From Streptomyces tendae (GTDB lineage: Bacteria; Actinomycetota; Actinomycetes; Streptomycetales; Streptomycetaceae), in assembly GCF_008632955.1 (NCBI RefSeq), contig NZ_CP043959.1:5642001-5706000 (forward strand): DNA of 64,000 nucleotides, read 5' to 3'. The position numbers and the translations under genes are program-made. The notes beneath the pieces were generated by a model, which worked only from the letters and a program-made list of their open reading frames with translations, was not told the origin of the DNA and ran no database searches. Shown in pieces: positions 6,644 through 14,998 of this stretch (position 1 is the first letter of the stretch; every line of letters begins with the position of its first letter).

Positions 6644-8718
6644 ACCGGCTCCGGCTGCCGCTCACCGCGTTCCGGCTCGGGCGTGCGGGACAGCGGGCCC
6701 GGCCACCACATCCGGCGTCCCAGCAGCACACTCGCCGTGGTGACCAGGTAGGTGCGGACCAGGAAGGTGTCGAGAAGGACGCCGACGGCGATGACGAAGC
6801 CGAGTTCGACCATCGCGACCAGGGGGAGGGTGGTGAGCACCGCGAACGTCGCGGCGAGCACGACGCCCGCGGAGGCGATGACCCCGCCCGTGGTGCGCAG
6901 CGCGGTGAGGGCGGCCGCCTCGGGTTCGGCACCGTTCAGGGACTCCTCCCGCATGCGGTGCATGAGGAAGATGCCGTAGTCGACGCCGAGGGCCACCAGG
7001 AACACGAAGGACAGCAGCCCGATCCCGGGGTCGGTGCCGGCGAAGCCCAGCAGCGGCCCGAACACCAGCCCGCCGATGCCGAGCGCCGCGCCCCAGACGG
7101 CGACCACCGCGCCGAGCAGCAGCAGCGGGGCGACGAGGCTGCGCAGCAGCAGGACGAGGATCAGGAACACGGCGCCGAGCACCAGCGGCACGATCACCGC
7201 GCGGTCCCGCGCCTCGCTGCGGGCGAGGTCGAGCTGCTCCGCGCTGGGCCCGCCGACATGGGCGCCGGTGCCGTCGAGCGTGTCGCGCAGGGCCCCGATG
7301 GTGCGGGTCTCCCCCGCCGACTCCGGCGGCGCGGTGGCGAACACGGTGATCTCGGCCCAGGTGCCGCCGGCCCGTCCCGCGGCGGCCTCGGCGACACCCT
7401 CCGTCTTCCGGACCCGCTCCACGACCTCGTCGGCGTCCCCGGCGGGCGCGATCACGGTGATCGGCTGGGCGCCGCGTTCCGGGTACTCCTCCGCCAGCGT
7501 GCGCATCGCGCTGACGGACTCGGGCCGGTCGGTGAAGCCGTCCTCCTGACGGAGGTCGCCGCCCAGGTTGAGCGTGCCCAGGGCGAGCGCGCCGAGGAGC
7601 ACCGCGCCACCGGTCAGCACGGCCGCGGGCCGGCGGGTGGCGGACGTGCCCATGGCGGCGAACAGCGACCGCCGTGCTTTCGGCGCGCTGCCGTAGGCCG
7701 GGATCAGCGGCCAGAACACGCGCCGCCCGAGCAGCACCAGGACGGCGGGCAGCAGCGTCGTCATCGCGACCAGCGCGGCGAGCACCCCGACCATGCCGAC
7801 GGGACCCATGCCGCTGCTGCTGTTGAGGTCGGCGGCGAGCAGGCACAGCAGTCCGGCGGCGACCGTGCCCGAGGAGGCGAGCACGGCGGGACCGCAGCCG
7901 CGCAGGGCGGCCCGCATGGCGTCGTACGGCCGCTCGTGGCGGCGGAGTTCCTCGCGGTAACGGGAGACCAGCAGCAGCGCGTAGTCGGTCCCGGCGCCGA
8001 GCACGAGGACGGTCATGATGCCGCCGCTCTGTCCGGTGATCGTGATGCCGAACAGCTCGTGCGTGCCGTACGCGGCGGCCATCGCCAGGACGGTCGCGGC
8101 GCCCGCCACGGCGAGCGGCACCAGCCACAGGAACGGGCTGCGGTAGATCAGCACCAGCAGCACGGTGACCACGCCGAGCGTGGCTGTCAGCAGCGTGCCG
8201 TCGATGGTGTCGAACACCTCGTCCATGTCGGAGCCGACCGCCCCGGACCCGCCGACCTCGGCGCTCAGTCCGCCCGTCCCCCCGACGGCCTCCCGCACCC
8301 CGTCGACGAAGGCGAGCTGCGCCTCCTCGTCCTGCCCGGGCCGCGTGCTGGAGACCGGGTACATCAGCGTGCTGCCGTCCGCGGAGGGAACGCCCCGCGG
8401 CACCTCCGACAGCTCGTACGCCCGTTCCACCTCGGCGATCTGCCCGGCGGCCGTCCTCCGGTCGGCGGCGGTCAGCCCGCCGTCGCGGTGGTAGACCACC
8501 ACGAGATCGGTGGACTCGCCGCCGGGCAGCTCGTCCTGGACGCGCGCCACCTGCGTCGAATCGGCGCTGTCGGGCAGGTAGTCGACCGCCCGGTTCTGCT
8601 GCACGTCGGCGAACTTGCCGGCGAGCGGCCAGAGCAGCACCAGCGCCGCCACCCACAGCCCCGCCACCGCCCAGGGCACGGCCCGCCGCCCCCGTGTGCC
8701 CGTCCTGACTGGCCCCAT
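6640..8718 (-). CDS. MMPL/RND-family membrane exporter
   Basis: 692 aa, the usual length for actinobacterial MMPL proteins that export lipids, siderophores or small hydrophobic molecules. The architecture is a first helix (VAGLWVAALVLLWPLAG), a periplasmic domain of about 150 residues, five clustered helices (including VVTVLLVLIYRSPFLWLVPL), the motif GAGTDYALLLVSRYREEL, a second periplasmic domain and a second helix bundle with VALGVDYGIFLMHRMREE. The paired GxxxDYxLFL-type motifs are diagnostic of the family. It is the first gene of an overlapping three-gene operon with a two-component system. A promoter probably lies in 8719-8881, where no clear element was found. Confidence 0.9.
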   Translation of the reverse strand: MGPVRTGTRGRRAVPWAVAGLWVAALVLLWPLAGKFADVQQNRAVDYLPDSADSTQVARVQDELPGGESTDLVVVYHRDGGLTAADRRTAAGQIAEVERAYELSEVPRGVPSADGSTLMYPVSSTRPGQDEEAQLAFVDGVREAVGGTGGLSAEVGGSGAVGSDMDEVFDTIDGTLLTATLGVVTVLLVLIYRSPFLWLVPLAVAGAATVLAMAAAYGTHELFGITITGQSGGIMTVLVLGAGTDYALLLVSRYREELRRHERPYDAMRAALRGCGPAVLASSGTVAAGLLCLLAADLNSSSGMGPVGMVGVLAALVAMTTLLPAVLVLLGRRVFWPLIPAYGSAPKARRSLFAAMGTSATRRPAAVLTGGAVLLGALALGTLNLGGDLRQEDGFTDRPESVSAMRTLAEEYPERGAQPITVIAPAGDADEVVERVRKTEGVAEAAAGRAGGTWAEITVFATAPPESAGETRTIGALRDTLDGTGAHVGGPSAEQLDLARSEARDRAVIVPLVLGAVFLILVLLLRSLVAPLLLLGAVVAVWGAALGIGGLVFGPLLGFAGTDPGIGLLSFVFLVALGVDYGIFLMHRMREESLNGAEPEAAALTALRTTGGVIASAGVVLAATFAVLTTLPLVAMVELGFVIAVGVLLDTFLVRTYLVTTASVLLGRRMWWPGPLSRTPEPERGERQPEPV

Positions 8719-8881
8719 GGCCTCGGCTCCCCTCCGGTCCGGTCGTCTGGATACGCTGTCCAGCCTTCCGGCGGCGAGGAGCCGGGACGTCCGGCGTGAG
8801 ACCGAGACGGCGGGTACTGCGGCGGGCGGCCGGAGCGCGGCCGTTACTCCCCCGGGAGTACCGGGGGGGTACTGCGGGAGG

Positions 8882-10075
8882 TCAGCCCCGGTCGACCATC
8901 CAGGTGCCGTCCTCCTCGTCGTCGACCCGCACCTCCAGCTCGCGCAGGCTCATGCCGGCCTCCCAGAGTTCCCGGAAACGCTTCATCCGGTCGTGCACAT
9001 GGTCCTGACGGGCGATCAGCCGGGTCCGGATGTTGACGTCGCGCAGGTCCTGGTCGATCTCGAAGGACACCGCCTCGTCGTAGACGATGAAGTCGTTGGT
9101 GGTGCCGCGCAGCAGATGCGGCGGCAGCTCCGGCAGGACGGCCACGCGCACCTCGATGTGCAGCACCTCCTGCTCCTCGCACAGCCGCAGCAGCCGGTCG
9201 TCCAGCTCCCGCGCGCTCTCCAGCAGGAACAGCCGCCGCACCGGCACACCGTGCTCGATGGCCTCCTTCTGGGCGTGCAGATAGCGGCTGGCGGGCTCGC
9301 TGTTCCAGAACTGCCGGTCGACGGAGGTGCTGGTGGCGCTGATCGACTTCTCCGCGGCCCGGGTGAGGGTGAGCATCCAGTCGTGGTTCTCGCCCGGGCA
9401 CTCCGCGGTGAGGGTGGTGAGGTCGGTCATGTGCCCGATCACCCGCTGCATCTCCAGCCGGACGAAGGTGGAGAGGATCGGCAGGCCGGGGGCGAGGACC
9501 TCCGCGAAGTTGGTGGCGAGGTCGGACACGGAGTCGATGCGCACCACGGCCGGTGACGGCGGTTCGGGCTCGGCCGGCCGGGCCGGCGGCACCAGGCGTG
9601 TCTCGACGAGCTGTTTCATGTCCTCGGTGTGCCGGTTCAGGCCGTGCCGCAGTTCGTCGTAGCGCCGTAAGCCGCCGCGTACGGAGTCGGCGGTCTCGGC
9701 CAGCAGGCTCTCCGCCCGCCGGGCCCGCTCCTCGGCCGCCCGGTCCGGGACCAGGACGAGGTGCTGGACGACGACGGCGGCCACGGCGCACAGCGCGGCG
9801 GCGCCGAGCTGCCGGGCGGCACCGTCCTCCGGGCCGAGCAGCGCGGCGACGCCCCAGGCGAGCAGTCCGACCACCAGGCCGACCAGCAGCCGGCGCGGCC
9901 AGGGAGTGGGCTCGGGGTGCCGGTCCGGTCCGTCGGCCCCGGTGCCGTCCGGGGTGCGGGGCGGTGTGTCGCGGCCGGGCGGTGCCGGTGCGCGGCCGTC
10001 GGGGTGTTCGGGTGTGCCCACCGTGCCCGGCGGGCCGGTCGCGTTGTCGGGCTGGGGTGACTGTGCCGTGCTCAT
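8882..10075 (-). CDS. Two-TM membrane protein with large C-terminal cytosolic domain, unknown function
   Basis: 397 aa from the ATG at 10075, chosen because GGGGGAG precedes it; the longer in-frame reading to 10153 lacks such a site. Residues 1-58 are a Pro/Gly/Asp-rich disordered tail. Two TM helices lie near 62-80 and 90-108, then a charged coiled-coil-like stretch (AAEERARRAESLLAETADSV). A C-terminal domain of about 190 residues contains AEKSISATSTSVDRQFWNSE, IEHGVPVRRLFLLESARELD and TTNDFIVYDEAV. That domain resembles phospholipase-D-like sensor folds (the 'NDFIVYDE..' strand) but has no HKD catalytic motif. It lies 105 bases downstream of the SCO2521-family gene on the same strand and may belong to that system. 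Confidence 0.75.
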   Translation of the reverse strand: MSTAQSPQPDNATGPPGTVGTPEHPDGRAPAPPGRDTPPRTPDGTGADGPDRHPEPTPWPRRLLVGLVVGLLAWGVAALLGPEDGAARQLGAAALCAVAAVVVQHLVLVPDRAAEERARRAESLLAETADSVRGGLRRYDELRHGLNRHTEDMKQLVETRLVPPARPAEPEPPSPAVVRIDSVSDLATNFAEVLAPGLPILSTFVRLEMQRVIGHMTDLTTLTAECPGENHDWMLTLTRAAEKSISATSTSVDRQFWNSEPASRYLHAQKEAIEHGVPVRRLFLLESARELDDRLLRLCEEQEVLHIEVRVAVLPELPPHLLRGTTNDFIVYDEAVSFEIDQDLRDVNIRTRLIARQDHVHDRMKRFRELWEAGMSLRELEVRVDDEEDGTWMVDRG

Positions 10076-10114
10076 CTCGCTTCTCCCCCCGTTGGGAAAC
10101 ACGTCGGTTCGGGA

Positions 10115-10143
10115 TGCGTACTTGTGCGTGGGGGTCCGGTCGA
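10115..10143 (-). promoter_or_regulatory. Weak candidate promoter for the two-TM protein gene
   Basis: On the minus strand TCGACC and TACGCA are separated by 17 bases, ending 39 bases before the ATG at 10075. The match to a Streptomyces vegetative promoter is modest. It would allow expression independent of the upstream SCO2525-2521 genes. Confidence 0.25.
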
Positions 10144-10180
10144 GTCCGCTCACGGCTGGTGGGCGTCTCGTGGGCGGGGA

Positions 10181-11215
10181 TCAGGGGGCGGGTTCCACCT
10201 CCCGGTGCGCCGGCGGGATCGCGTGCAGGGTGAGCTGGTCGCGGACGCGCTGCACCAGGGCGAGCCATTGCCGGGTGAACCCGGGCCGCTCCTCCAGCGC
10301 CTCCCACAGCGGGGCCAGTTCCCCGGACACCCGGGCCCGCGGCATCCACAGGTGCAGCAGATGGTCGACGGCGGGCCGCAACGCCCGCACCGCCGGCGGC
10401 AGATCACCGTCCGGGCCGGTGCGGGGCCAGGACCGGGATCCGGCGGGGCCCAGGCGGATGCCGTCGAGGACACGGACCAGGGTGGTCAGCAGCCAGTCGT
10501 GCAGGGCGAGGTCGTCGCAGAGCCCGGCCAGGTCCGCGGCCGGGGTGCCCTCGGGGACCCGCAGCCGTACGGTGCGCAGCTCGTCCTCGGCGAGGGTGAA
10601 CCGCTCCAGGGCGGGCGGCTCGCCCTGCGGCGCGGTCAGCGCCACCCAGCGCAGCCGGGTGGGCCGGGACCTGAGGGGCGGCCGCTGGTCGAGCAGCGGG
10701 TGCCGCAGCAGCCGGGTGAGCAGCCCGCCGGCGATCAGTCCGACGTCGAGGTCGCCGTGGCGTCCGCCGTCGAGGAGGCCGTCGGCGACCGCGTCGCGGG
10801 GCAGCTTCCCCAGCGGCTCGACCAGTCCGGGCCGCACCAGGTAGTCGCCCCAGGGGCGGCGGTGGTCGGGCCCGGAGGCGGTGAGGCGGAAGGAGGCGGA
10901 GGTCTGCAGCACCCGGCCCTCGGTGAGCGCGGCCCGCGCGGCGACCGTGCCGACCGCGCGGACCCGGGCGCCGTTGGCGCTGGGCAGCGGGCAGTCGACG
11001 CCGGTCAGGGTGTCCGGGGAGCGTCCGTAGAGGTTGGGGCGCTCGGACACCAGGACCCGCTCGTCGGCGCGCAGCCGCAGCAGCTGGGCGGCGGCGCGGC
11101 TGTCGAGGGCCTGCGCGGCCGGCAGCAGACAGGTGCGGACCTCGCCGCAGGCGAGCACGGCGCCCGGTGCGGCCGTCTCCGGCCGCACGCCGGGTCCCCC
11201 CGCCGACGCCCGCAC
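10181..11215 (-). CDS. SCO2521-family protein, unknown function
   Basis: 344 aa, last of the tight five-gene run. It starts at GTG 11215, one base after the stop of the SCO2522-family gene. No catalytic motif, signal peptide or TM segment is seen. Notable segments are ACGEVRTCLLPAAQALDSRA near the N-terminus, RPNLYGRSPDTLTGVDCPLP, and a leucine/arginine-rich helical C-terminal half (RALRPAVDHLLHLWMPRARV). The body looks like a mixed alpha/beta cytosolic protein. Family assignment rests on remembered actinobacterial family names and the matching gene order. Its constant association with the altered P-loop ATPase gene suggests a partner or substrate role in the same complex. Confidence 0.75.
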   Translation of the reverse strand: MRASAGGPGVRPETAAPGAVLACGEVRTCLLPAAQALDSRAAAQLLRLRADERVLVSERPNLYGRSPDTLTGVDCPLPSANGARVRAVGTVAARAALTEGRVLQTSASFRLTASGPDHRRPWGDYLVRPGLVEPLGKLPRDAVADGLLDGGRHGDLDVGLIAGGLLTRLLRHPLLDQRPPLRSRPTRLRWVALTAPQGEPPALERFTLAEDELRTVRLRVPEGTPAADLAGLCDDLALHDWLLTTLVRVLDGIRLGPAGSRSWPRTGPDGDLPPAVRALRPAVDHLLHLWMPRARVSGELAPLWEALEERPGFTRQWLALVQRVRDQLTLHAIPPAHREVEPAP

Positions 11216-11216
11216 C

Positions 11217-12182
11217 TCAGGCCCCCTCGTAGTAGACGTAGGAGACGCGGTCGGTCACCGGGCCGGGGACGGGCACGCCCTCGCGCCCGGAGCGTTCGGC
11301 GACCTGGGCCAGCGCCTCGCGGTCCACGTCGGTCTGGTCGAGGATCACCCGCACGGCGTGCTCGACGGGCAGGAAGCGGTTGGGGAGCACGGAGCAGGTC
11401 CGGTAGGCGGCGAAGGGGTCCGCCCGGGGGTTGAGCCGCACCAGCGGGGGGAGGTCGTCCCAGTCGTCGGGGAACGCGGCACCGGTGTGCGGCTCCGCGG
11501 CGAAGACGGCCTCGCCCTGGTGGCGGAGCAGCCCGAGGCGGGCGAGCTGCCACACGGCGGCCAGGAAGGGGCAGGACCACAGGCGCGCCCCGTCGGCACC
11601 GTCGTTCCACAGCTCGACGTCCAGGAACACGGAGTGGCGGCGGGCGGCGGTCTCGGTGGGCGGCTGCCAGGCGGTGGCCTTGCGCATCGCCTGGGGGGCG
11701 CGGGCGGTGGGGCTGCGCACCCCGTTGGCCAGCCAGCCGGTCCGCGCGGTCGGCGGCCGGTGGCCGTAGCTGCCGGGCGGCGGTTCCTCGACGATGCGGG
11801 CGGCCACCGCCTCGGCGACCGGCACCTTTCCGGTGACGGCGCAGCCGGACTCGCGGGCCAGGTAGTCGACGGTCAGCCCGGCGCGCTCGGCCTCCGCCAG
11901 CAGCAGGGGCACGACGTCGGCGGGGCCGGCGAAGCGGGCGAAGTAGTCGTCGACGAGGAAGCAGGTGCTGACACGGGGGCGCTTCCCGCCGGCCCGGTCG
12001 CGCGCGTCGGCGCGGGCGGCCTCCACCCAGGGCCGCACCCGGGCGAAGTGCCGGCGCAGGTGGCCCGCCCCGGCCTCGAAGTCCTCCATGTACAGGTGGC
12101 CCAGCTCCAGGGAGAGGTGGGACAGCGGCACCGCCTGGGTGCGCGGTTCGGCGGTGGTCTCACGGAACACCGCTTCGGTCAT
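11217..12182 (-). CDS. SCO2522-family protein, unknown function
   Basis: 321 aa from the ATG at 12182, which overlaps the upstream gene's TGA (ATGA), so translation is coupled. Visible blocks are LSHLSLELGHLYMEDFEAGA, RVSTCFLVDDYFARFAGPAD, YLARESGCAVTG, LDVELWNDG and a C-terminal RFLPVEHAVRVILDQTDVDR. The VSTCFLVDDYF plus ESGCAVTG pattern gives two conserved-looking cysteines and a DDYF acidic patch, which could form a small active site. This is inference only. There is no signal peptide and no membrane segment. Function cannot be assigned; context places it between the ATPase and the SCO2521-family gene. Confidence 0.8.
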   Translation of the reverse strand: MTEAVFRETTAEPRTQAVPLSHLSLELGHLYMEDFEAGAGHLRRHFARVRPWVEAARADARDRAGGKRPRVSTCFLVDDYFARFAGPADVVPLLLAEAERAGLTVDYLARESGCAVTGKVPVAEAVAARIVEEPPPGSYGHRPPTARTGWLANGVRSPTARAPQAMRKATAWQPPTETAARRHSVFLDVELWNDGADGARLWSCPFLAAVWQLARLGLLRHQGEAVFAAEPHTGAAFPDDWDDLPPLVRLNPRADPFAAYRTCSVLPNRFLPVEHAVRVILDQTDVDREALAQVAERSGREGVPVPGPVTDRVSYVYYEGA

Positions 12183-13096
12183 GGCAGCCCCCAGTGCGCG
12201 TCGTCGGTGAGCCGCCGGGCGATCTCCTCGAGCGCCTCCAGCGTCTCCTTGTTGGCGATCTGGGTGGCGAGCACGTCGTCCTCGGTGATCAGCTGCTCGC
12301 GCCACTGCAGGATCGGCTCCAGCGGTACGGTGCCGAGCACCACGCTGTCGCCGATGTGCTGGTCGGAGGCGAGCCGGCGCAGCGCCTTGTTGCAGGACTG
12401 CATCCACGCCGCCTGGGCGGGCGAGCCCTGCGCCCACATGGCCGACTCGGGGTCGGGCACGGCGGCCCGGACGAAGCGGATGTTGCCCCGCAGGGCCGCC
12501 TCGTCGTGCCCGCGGTCGACGCCGCCGCGCAGGATGCCGTTCTCCTTGTGGACCAGCCCGGCGGCGGCGATGACGTGCTGCCGGGTCCAGCGGTGGAAGA
12601 CCAGCCAGCGGTAGGCGACATGGCGCATCCGGAGGTGGGCCGTGGCCGCCAGGACCAGGTCGACGGCGTAGCTGCGGCCGGCGCTGAGGTCGACCATGAC
12701 GAGGTCGAACTCGCTGTTGAGCCGCAGCAGCAGGTCGATGCAGCGCTCCAGCGCGTCCTCGCCGGTGGCGAACTCGCCGCCGCCCGCGTCGCCGGGGTAG
12801 AGCACCAGCCGCCCGGCCTGGTTCTGCCGGGCGCGCAGCACGGTGTGCTCGGTCTGCCGCCAGATGTCGATGCTGGCCGGTTCGGTGACCTCGCCCTCCA
12901 GGTAGGAGTGCAGGCCCCGTTCCTCGGTGCCGCGCAGCGCGCTGGGCACGTCGAAGACGGCGGCGGCGGTGGGCGAGCCGAAGTCGAAGTCCACGTAGGC
13001 GACGTGGTCGCCGACGAGGGCGCGCTGGTAGGCCAGGTTGGCGCTCGTGACCGAGCGGCCCGTGCCTCCCTTGTCGGAGGCCGCGAAGACGAGCAC
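12179..13096 (-). CDS. SCO2523-family ParA/MinD-like ATPase with variant P-loop
   Basis: 305 aa. The N-terminus MLVFAASDKGGTGRSVTSAN is a deviant Walker A of the ParA/MinD/Mrp class. The signature lysine K9 and GG are present, but the usual second lysine is arginine (R14). The VDFDFGSP strand (D36/D38) matches the Walker A' switch, and VMVDLSAGRS (D136) the Walker B. Such ATPases dimerise on nucleotide and position or assemble partners. Whether hydrolysis survives the Lys-to-Arg change is unknown. No membrane-targeting helix is obvious at the C-terminus. It sits third in the five-gene run, 3 bases after the SCO2524-family gene and overlapping the SCO2522-family start by four bases. Confidence 0.85.
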   Translation of the reverse strand: MLVFAASDKGGTGRSVTSANLAYQRALVGDHVAYVDFDFGSPTAAAVFDVPSALRGTEERGLHSYLEGEVTEPASIDIWRQTEHTVLRARQNQAGRLVLYPGDAGGGEFATGEDALERCIDLLLRLNSEFDLVMVDLSAGRSYAVDLVLAATAHLRMRHVAYRWLVFHRWTRQHVIAAAGLVHKENGILRGGVDRGHDEAALRGNIRFVRAAVPDPESAMWAQGSPAQAAWMQSCNKALRRLASDQHIGDSVVLGTVPLEPILQWREQLITEDDVLATQIANKETLEALEEIARRLTDDAHWGLP

Positions 13097-13099
13097 GGC

Positions 13100-14944
13100 T
13101 CAGCCCTCCTGCGCTGCGGCGTCCCGGGCCTGGGCCAGGGTGTCGAGTTCCTGGAGCACGGGCAGGGCGAGCGCGAAGGCGGTGGCGGGCCGGTCGTCGA
13201 CCAGGCTGCGGGCGTGGTCGAGCCGGCTCTCTATGCTCCGCATCGCCCGGCCGCGGCTGCCGTCGGCGGTGGTGGACGCCTCCAGCTGTTCCTTGCCGAA
13301 CAGGTGGGTCGCCTCGCTGAGCAGGTCCCGGGCCAGCTCGGCGAGTTCCGGGCTGCGGATGGGCTGCTGCTCGTACATGTTGCGGGCGGCCACCAGGCAC
13401 TCGGTGACGCGCTCGGTGACGCTCCAGGACAGGCGGCGGTTGACGTCGCGGGCGTCCGGGAAGACGGCCCGTACGTCGTCCCAGAGGCCGGCGCCGTGGC
13501 CGTCCTCGATCCTGCGGTTCCACAGGTGTTCGAAGGTCTGTTCGGCCAGGCGCAGCAGCCGGTCCTGGGCGTCGATGTTCCGCGACAGCTCGGCGAGCTG
13601 GACGGTCCGCTTCAGCAGCTGGGCGGAGAAGTCGGTCATCCGCCACTGGAGCAGCGACCCGGACCGCTCGGACCCGGCGAGCGGCATCAGCACGCCCGGG
13701 TCGTGCAGCCGGACGACGGGGTCGTTCCTGGTCATCCGGCTGGTGACGCGGCCGCGGTCGGCGAGGCGCTCCATGATGGCGACGGTGCGGGTGAGGTCGT
13801 CGTCGGTGGCCTTCCGGCGCACCAGGTCGTGGACCAGGATGGCCGCGACGGTGAGGGAGAAGTACTCCGACTCCAGGCGCAGTCCGGTGGTCTGCCAGGG
13901 CAGGTCCTCCAGGGGCCAGCGCTCGGAGCCGAAGCGGGCGACGGCCGACCAGTACTGCTGGCTCAGTTCCCAGCGCAGCCGCAGTGCCTCGGCGAGTTTC
14001 TGCTGGTCGGCGTCGAGCAGCCCGAGGGTGAGGGTGCGCTCGGAGAACAGGTCCTGGATGCCGTCGAGGGCGACGACGGTGAAGTACACGTACGGCAGCC
14101 GGTCGGCGATGCCGTCGGGCTGGCCGGCCACCTGGAGGTCCAGGTCGGTGATCCGGGGGGCGTCCTTGACCACGCCCCAGGCCCAGCCGCACTCGAAGAG
14201 CTGGCTCTCGTCGCGGATGGACTCGTCGACCTGGATGCCGCGGCTGAGGCTCTCGATGATGGTGGCGCGCAGCGGGCGGAAGCGGCGGGAGAACTGCTGG
14301 AGCACCGCCCGGTCGGAGTGCCGGTTCTGGCCGATGACCTGGATCAGCCGTCGGCCCTGTTCGGACTCGGCGTCGAACACGTTCACCGTGAAGGAGCGCA
14401 GCAGGCTGATCATCGCGGCGGTCAGCCGCGTGTTGGTGGCGTCCCGGAGTTCGCCGAGCGCCCGGCGCACTTCGGGGCGGGTGGTGCTGCTCTCGTAGAC
14501 CTTGAGGAAGCCGAGGGTGGCCAGGCACAGGGTGACCGACATGGAGTAGGAGTCGACGACGCCTAACTTGCCCTGCTCATAGGTGAGTTCGTCGCCCGGG
14601 TCGACCGGTTTGAAGTACGGTCCGCCGGCGAAGGTGGGGCTGTCGTCGGGCCCGGTGTGGGTGCGCATGAACTGGGTCAGCGCGGTGATCAGGTTCGGCG
14701 GGATCTCCAGCCGGCTGCCGACGCGCTCCAGTGCTTGGAGCACGTCCCGCTCGGTGGTGTCCGGCTGGTCCAGGCGGAAGGCGGGGATCTCGGTGGCGGG
14801 GTAGAGCAGGCAGAGCAGCCGTTCGGCGTCCGCGACACTGCTCAGCCCGTCGGTGTCCCCCCAGACGAGCTTGCCGTCGTCGAACGAGTGGCGGGCCGCG
14901 GCTCGCCAGATGTCCAGCAAATGCTGGCGCGGCTTGATCTGCAT
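13100..14944 (-). CDS. SCO2524-family protein, large, unknown function
   Basis: 614 aa, largely alpha-helical by composition, with no TM segment or signal peptide. It begins MQIKPRQHLLDIWRAAARHS. Later blocks include LGVVDSYSMSVTLCLATLGF, FECGWAWGVVKDAPRI, YVYFTVVALDGIQDLFSERT and WPLEDLPWQTTGLRLESEYF. The length and helical, leucine-rich character suggest a scaffold or sensor subunit. The start ATG is preceded by GAGGGGTAGGGGG, a strong ribosome-binding site that also overlaps a possible 12-codon ORF. It is the second gene of the run, between the methyltransferase and the ATPase. Assignment is by remembered family name and gene order; no enzymatic role can be read from the sequence. Confidence 0.8.
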   Translation of the reverse strand: MQIKPRQHLLDIWRAAARHSFDDGKLVWGDTDGLSSVADAERLLCLLYPATEIPAFRLDQPDTTERDVLQALERVGSRLEIPPNLITALTQFMRTHTGPDDSPTFAGGPYFKPVDPGDELTYEQGKLGVVDSYSMSVTLCLATLGFLKVYESSTTRPEVRRALGELRDATNTRLTAAMISLLRSFTVNVFDAESEQGRRLIQVIGQNRHSDRAVLQQFSRRFRPLRATIIESLSRGIQVDESIRDESQLFECGWAWGVVKDAPRITDLDLQVAGQPDGIADRLPYVYFTVVALDGIQDLFSERTLTLGLLDADQQKLAEALRLRWELSQQYWSAVARFGSERWPLEDLPWQTTGLRLESEYFSLTVAAILVHDLVRRKATDDDLTRTVAIMERLADRGRVTSRMTRNDPVVRLHDPGVLMPLAGSERSGSLLQWRMTDFSAQLLKRTVQLAELSRNIDAQDRLLRLAEQTFEHLWNRRIEDGHGAGLWDDVRAVFPDARDVNRRLSWSVTERVTECLVAARNMYEQQPIRSPELAELARDLLSEATHLFGKEQLEASTTADGSRGRAMRSIESRLDHARSLVDDRPATAFALALPVLQELDTLAQARDAAAQEG

Positions 14945-14948
14945 CCCC

Positions 14949-14987
14949 CTACCCCTCGTACAGATCCGGTTGCCCGTGTGCAGACAT
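14949..14987 (-). other. Possible 12-codon micro-ORF between the SCO2525- and SCO2524-family genes
   Basis: An ATG at 14987 opens MSAHGQPDLYEG and stops at 14949, four bases before the next ATG. It starts 11 bases after the methyltransferase stop. The stop codon is embedded in the next gene's ribosome-binding region, so it could couple translation, or it may be chance. No recognised peptide family. Confidence 0.2.
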
Positions 14988-14998
14988 GGTCCCCGTTC

